Positions 37,083-38,443 of a stretch of DNA of 38,443 nt are shown one piece after another (the stretch's first letter is position 1; each line of letters starts with the position of its first letter). The position numbers and the translations under genes are program-made. A model generated the notes under the pieces. That model was not told the origin of the DNA. It searched no databases and worked only from the letters and a program-made list of their open reading frames with translations. This stretch comes from a virus: positions 1 to 38,443 of IMG/VR virus record IMGVR_UViG_3300027833_000111; one strand, given 5' to 3'.

Positions 37083-37931
37083 ATGCGCCCCAAGAATTAT
37101 CTAAACAATAAAGATATATTAAAAGAAATACACAAATCAAAAAATAAGTTTAACAGTTATTTAGAACCAGAGTTTGGTCAGTACGACATTATCCTTCCAA
37201 GTGTAGACAAAATTAATCGCTTAACAGTTGCTGAAGCAAAACGCAACAAGGCAAAAAAGATGTCATCTGCTGAATACGAGCGCCGTAAAGGACTTGGTGA
37301 GAAGGTCAAGCAAGCCGAATGTGAAACACTTGCATCTGAAATTACAAAAGAAGAATTAATCTTCCGTGTAATGACATTTGATCACATTCCAGAAGAGCCT
37401 GGACGTAAAAAGAACCCAAAAACAGTTGCAGATACGAGAGTCAAACTTCCTTTTCCGCCGTTTAAGCATTACAAGTACGACGAAGATGGCGAAATTGTAC
37501 TAGTAGGCAAAAGTCACTGGGTAGGTGGCATGGACAACGGACATTTTAGTCACCAACACGGTAAAGCAACCGATAAGCTTGCTATGATGTGGTTAAAACT
37601 TGTTGATCGTTATGCAACAAGAGGCAATGTACGTGGTTACACATACAATGACGAGATGAAAGGACAAGCAATACTACAGCTGGCGCAGATTGGTTTGCAG
37701 TTTGATGAGTCTAAGTCAGATAATCCGTTTGCATACTACACAGCCGCAGTTACTAACAGTTTTGTTCGTGTAATTAATATAGAGAAGCGCAATCAAAACA
37801 TTAGAGACGACATTTTAGAAATGAATGACTTAAACCCAAGTTATACAAGACAAAATCAAGGCGAATGGGAAGCAAGTGTCAAAAGAAATGAAGATGCTGC
37901 ACCAACTGCATACACAAATACCAAAAAATAG
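37083..37931 (+). CDS. gp55: Late-transcription sigma factor gp55
   Basis: 282 aa; T4 gp55 is 185 aa. Residues 4-20 (KNYLNNKDILKEIHKSK) match the start of T4 gp55. Residues ~160-240 match its sigma-region-2-like core: LVDRYATRGNVRGYTYNDEM, KGQAILQLAQ, FDESKSDNPFAYYTAAVTN, then FVRVINIEKRNQNI. Between them lie some 130 extra residues, rich in charged residues and including GKSHWVGGMDNGHFSHQHG. Gp55 directs host core polymerase to late promoters. The T4 protein ends in a clamp-binding SLDFLYE segment; here the C-terminus reads NEDAAPTAYTNTKK and shows no such motif. It is expressed from its own consensus promoter, divergent from the structural genes it should activate. Confidence 0.93.
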   Translation: MRPKNYLNNKDILKEIHKSKNKFNSYLEPEFGQYDIILPSVDKINRLTVAEAKRNKAKKMSSAEYERRKGLGEKVKQAECETLASEITKEELIFRVMTFDHIPEEPGRKKNPKTVADTRVKLPFPPFKHYKYDEDGEIVLVGKSHWVGGMDNGHFSHQHGKATDKLAMMWLKLVDRYATRGNVRGYTYNDEMKGQAILQLAQIGLQFDESKSDNPFAYYTAAVTNSFVRVINIEKRNQNIRDDILEMNDLNPSYTRQNQGEWEASVKRNEDAAPTAYTNTKK

Positions 37932-37932
37932 G

Positions 37933-37961
37933 TTGACAGGTGTTAATAATTACTATATACT
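37933..37961 (+). promoter_or_regulatory. Sigma70-type promoter for gp47
   Basis: TTGACA at 37933-37938, one base after the gp55 stop codon, and TATACT at 37956-37961, with a 17-base spacer. Expected transcription start is near 37968, giving a leader of about 20 bases that contains GGAGGA (37977-37982). It lets gp47 be transcribed independently of gp55. Confidence 0.8.
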
Positions 37962-37988
37962 ATTACATGTATATATGGAGGATACTCT

Positions 37989-38443
37989 TTGTTTAAGAAA
38001 GCTGCGGTGTTTACGGACATCCATTTTGGTTTAAAGGGCAATAGTCGTGTACATAACGAAGATTGCGAAGAATTTATTGATTGGTACATAGAACAAGCAC
38101 AAGCTGCCGGTTGCGAGACTGGTATCTTCTGTGGAGACTGGCATCATAACAGAAATAGTCTTAATCTTACTACTATGGATGCTACAATTAGAAGCATGGA
38201 AAAGCTAGGTAAAGCATTTGAGAAGTTTTACTTCTTTGATGGCAACCACGACTTGTATTATAAAGACAAACGTGACGTTAACAGTACTGCTTTTGCAAAA
38301 CACATTCCAGGTATTACGTTTATAGACGAAATCTTCATTGAAGATGATGTTGCACTAGTACCGTGGCTTGTTGGCGATGAGTGGAAGAAGATGAAAGACA
38401 TCGAAACAAAGTATTTGTTTGGTCATTTTGAACTTCCTAGCTT
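37989..38443 (+). CDS. gp47: Recombination nuclease subunit gp47 (SbcD/Mre11-like), 5' part
   Basis: 151 codons are in the window; the frame runs off the right edge. The start is TTG at 37989, chosen because GGAGGA lies 6 bases upstream and no in-frame ATG occurs until residue 63, after two catalytic motifs. Calcineurin-like phosphoesterase motifs are in order: TDIHFG (D10, H12), CGDWHHNR (D50), DGNHD (N86, H87) and FGHFE (H146), spaced as in T4 gp47. Gp47 is the nuclease partner of the gp46 ATPase (SbcCD/Mre11-Rad50 type), which resects DNA ends for recombination-dependent replication and degrades host DNA. Gene 46 is expected just beyond the window. Confidence 0.95.
   Translation, partial: MFKKAAVFTDIHFGLKGNSRVHNEDCEEFIDWYIEQAQAAGCETGIFCGDWHHNRNSLNLTTMDATIRSMEKLGKAFEKFYFFDGNHDLYYKDKRDVNSTAFAKHIPGITFIDEIFIEDDVALVPWLVGDEWKKMKDIETKYLFGHFELPS

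Noticed and set aside
1-38443. tRNA genes, CRISPR arrays, insertion sequences, introns, attachment sites
   Set aside because: Almost every base is in a continuous structural gene; no cloverleaf, spaced direct repeats, transposase or integrase was seen.

Overview
The window looks like part of the genome of a T4-like (contractile-tailed, strictly lytic) phage of the marine type, related to T4-like cyanophages and pelagiphages. The evidence is the unbroken set of baseplate genes recognisable as T4 gp48, gp53, gp5, gp25 and gp6 homologues, followed by T4-type gp55 (late sigma factor) and gp47 (recombination nuclease subunit). The DNA is visibly AT-rich. Genes are packed with gaps of a few bases or with TAATG stop/start overlaps. 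The host cannot be read from the sequence. The marine assignment rests on remembered resemblance of the N-termini, gp48, gp53, gp55 and the tail-fibre modules to marine T4-like phages, not on a database search.

Layout. Positions 1-37001 are one continuous minus-strand structural gene block, read from right to left: gp48 tube cap, gp53 wedge, a 1063-aa hub-like protein, a separate lysozyme/transglycosylase-like protein, gp5 (spike with a C-terminal M15 peptidase), gp25, gp6, a giant 5279-aa protein covering 15.8 kb, a 200-aa protein, three tandem fibre proteins sharing one N-terminal adaptor, and a fourth fibre/adhesin that runs off the left edge. Positions 37083-38443 are plus strand: gp55, then the start of gp47, each behind a near-perfect sigma70 promoter. 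No non-coding stretch exceeds 100 bases. I see no tRNA, CRISPR, insertion sequence or intron.

How it works together. The 81-bp divergent region (37002-37082) carries a host-type promoter for the late sigma factor gp55 and, directly abutting it on the other strand, a T4-late-like element (CTAAATAC) in front of the gp48 block. Similar TAAATA elements recur before gp6, the 200-aa gene and the third fibre gene. The inferred circuit is: host polymerase makes gp55 and gp47; gp55-programmed polymerase then reads the baseplate and fibre genes. The baseplate carries two candidate wall-degrading enzymes, a multi-fibre adhesion set, and the giant protein. The giant protein contains a ligand-less cupredoxin-like domain, FG-GAP-like propeller blades, CBM5/12-like modules and repeated beta modules, and is the most notable object in the window.
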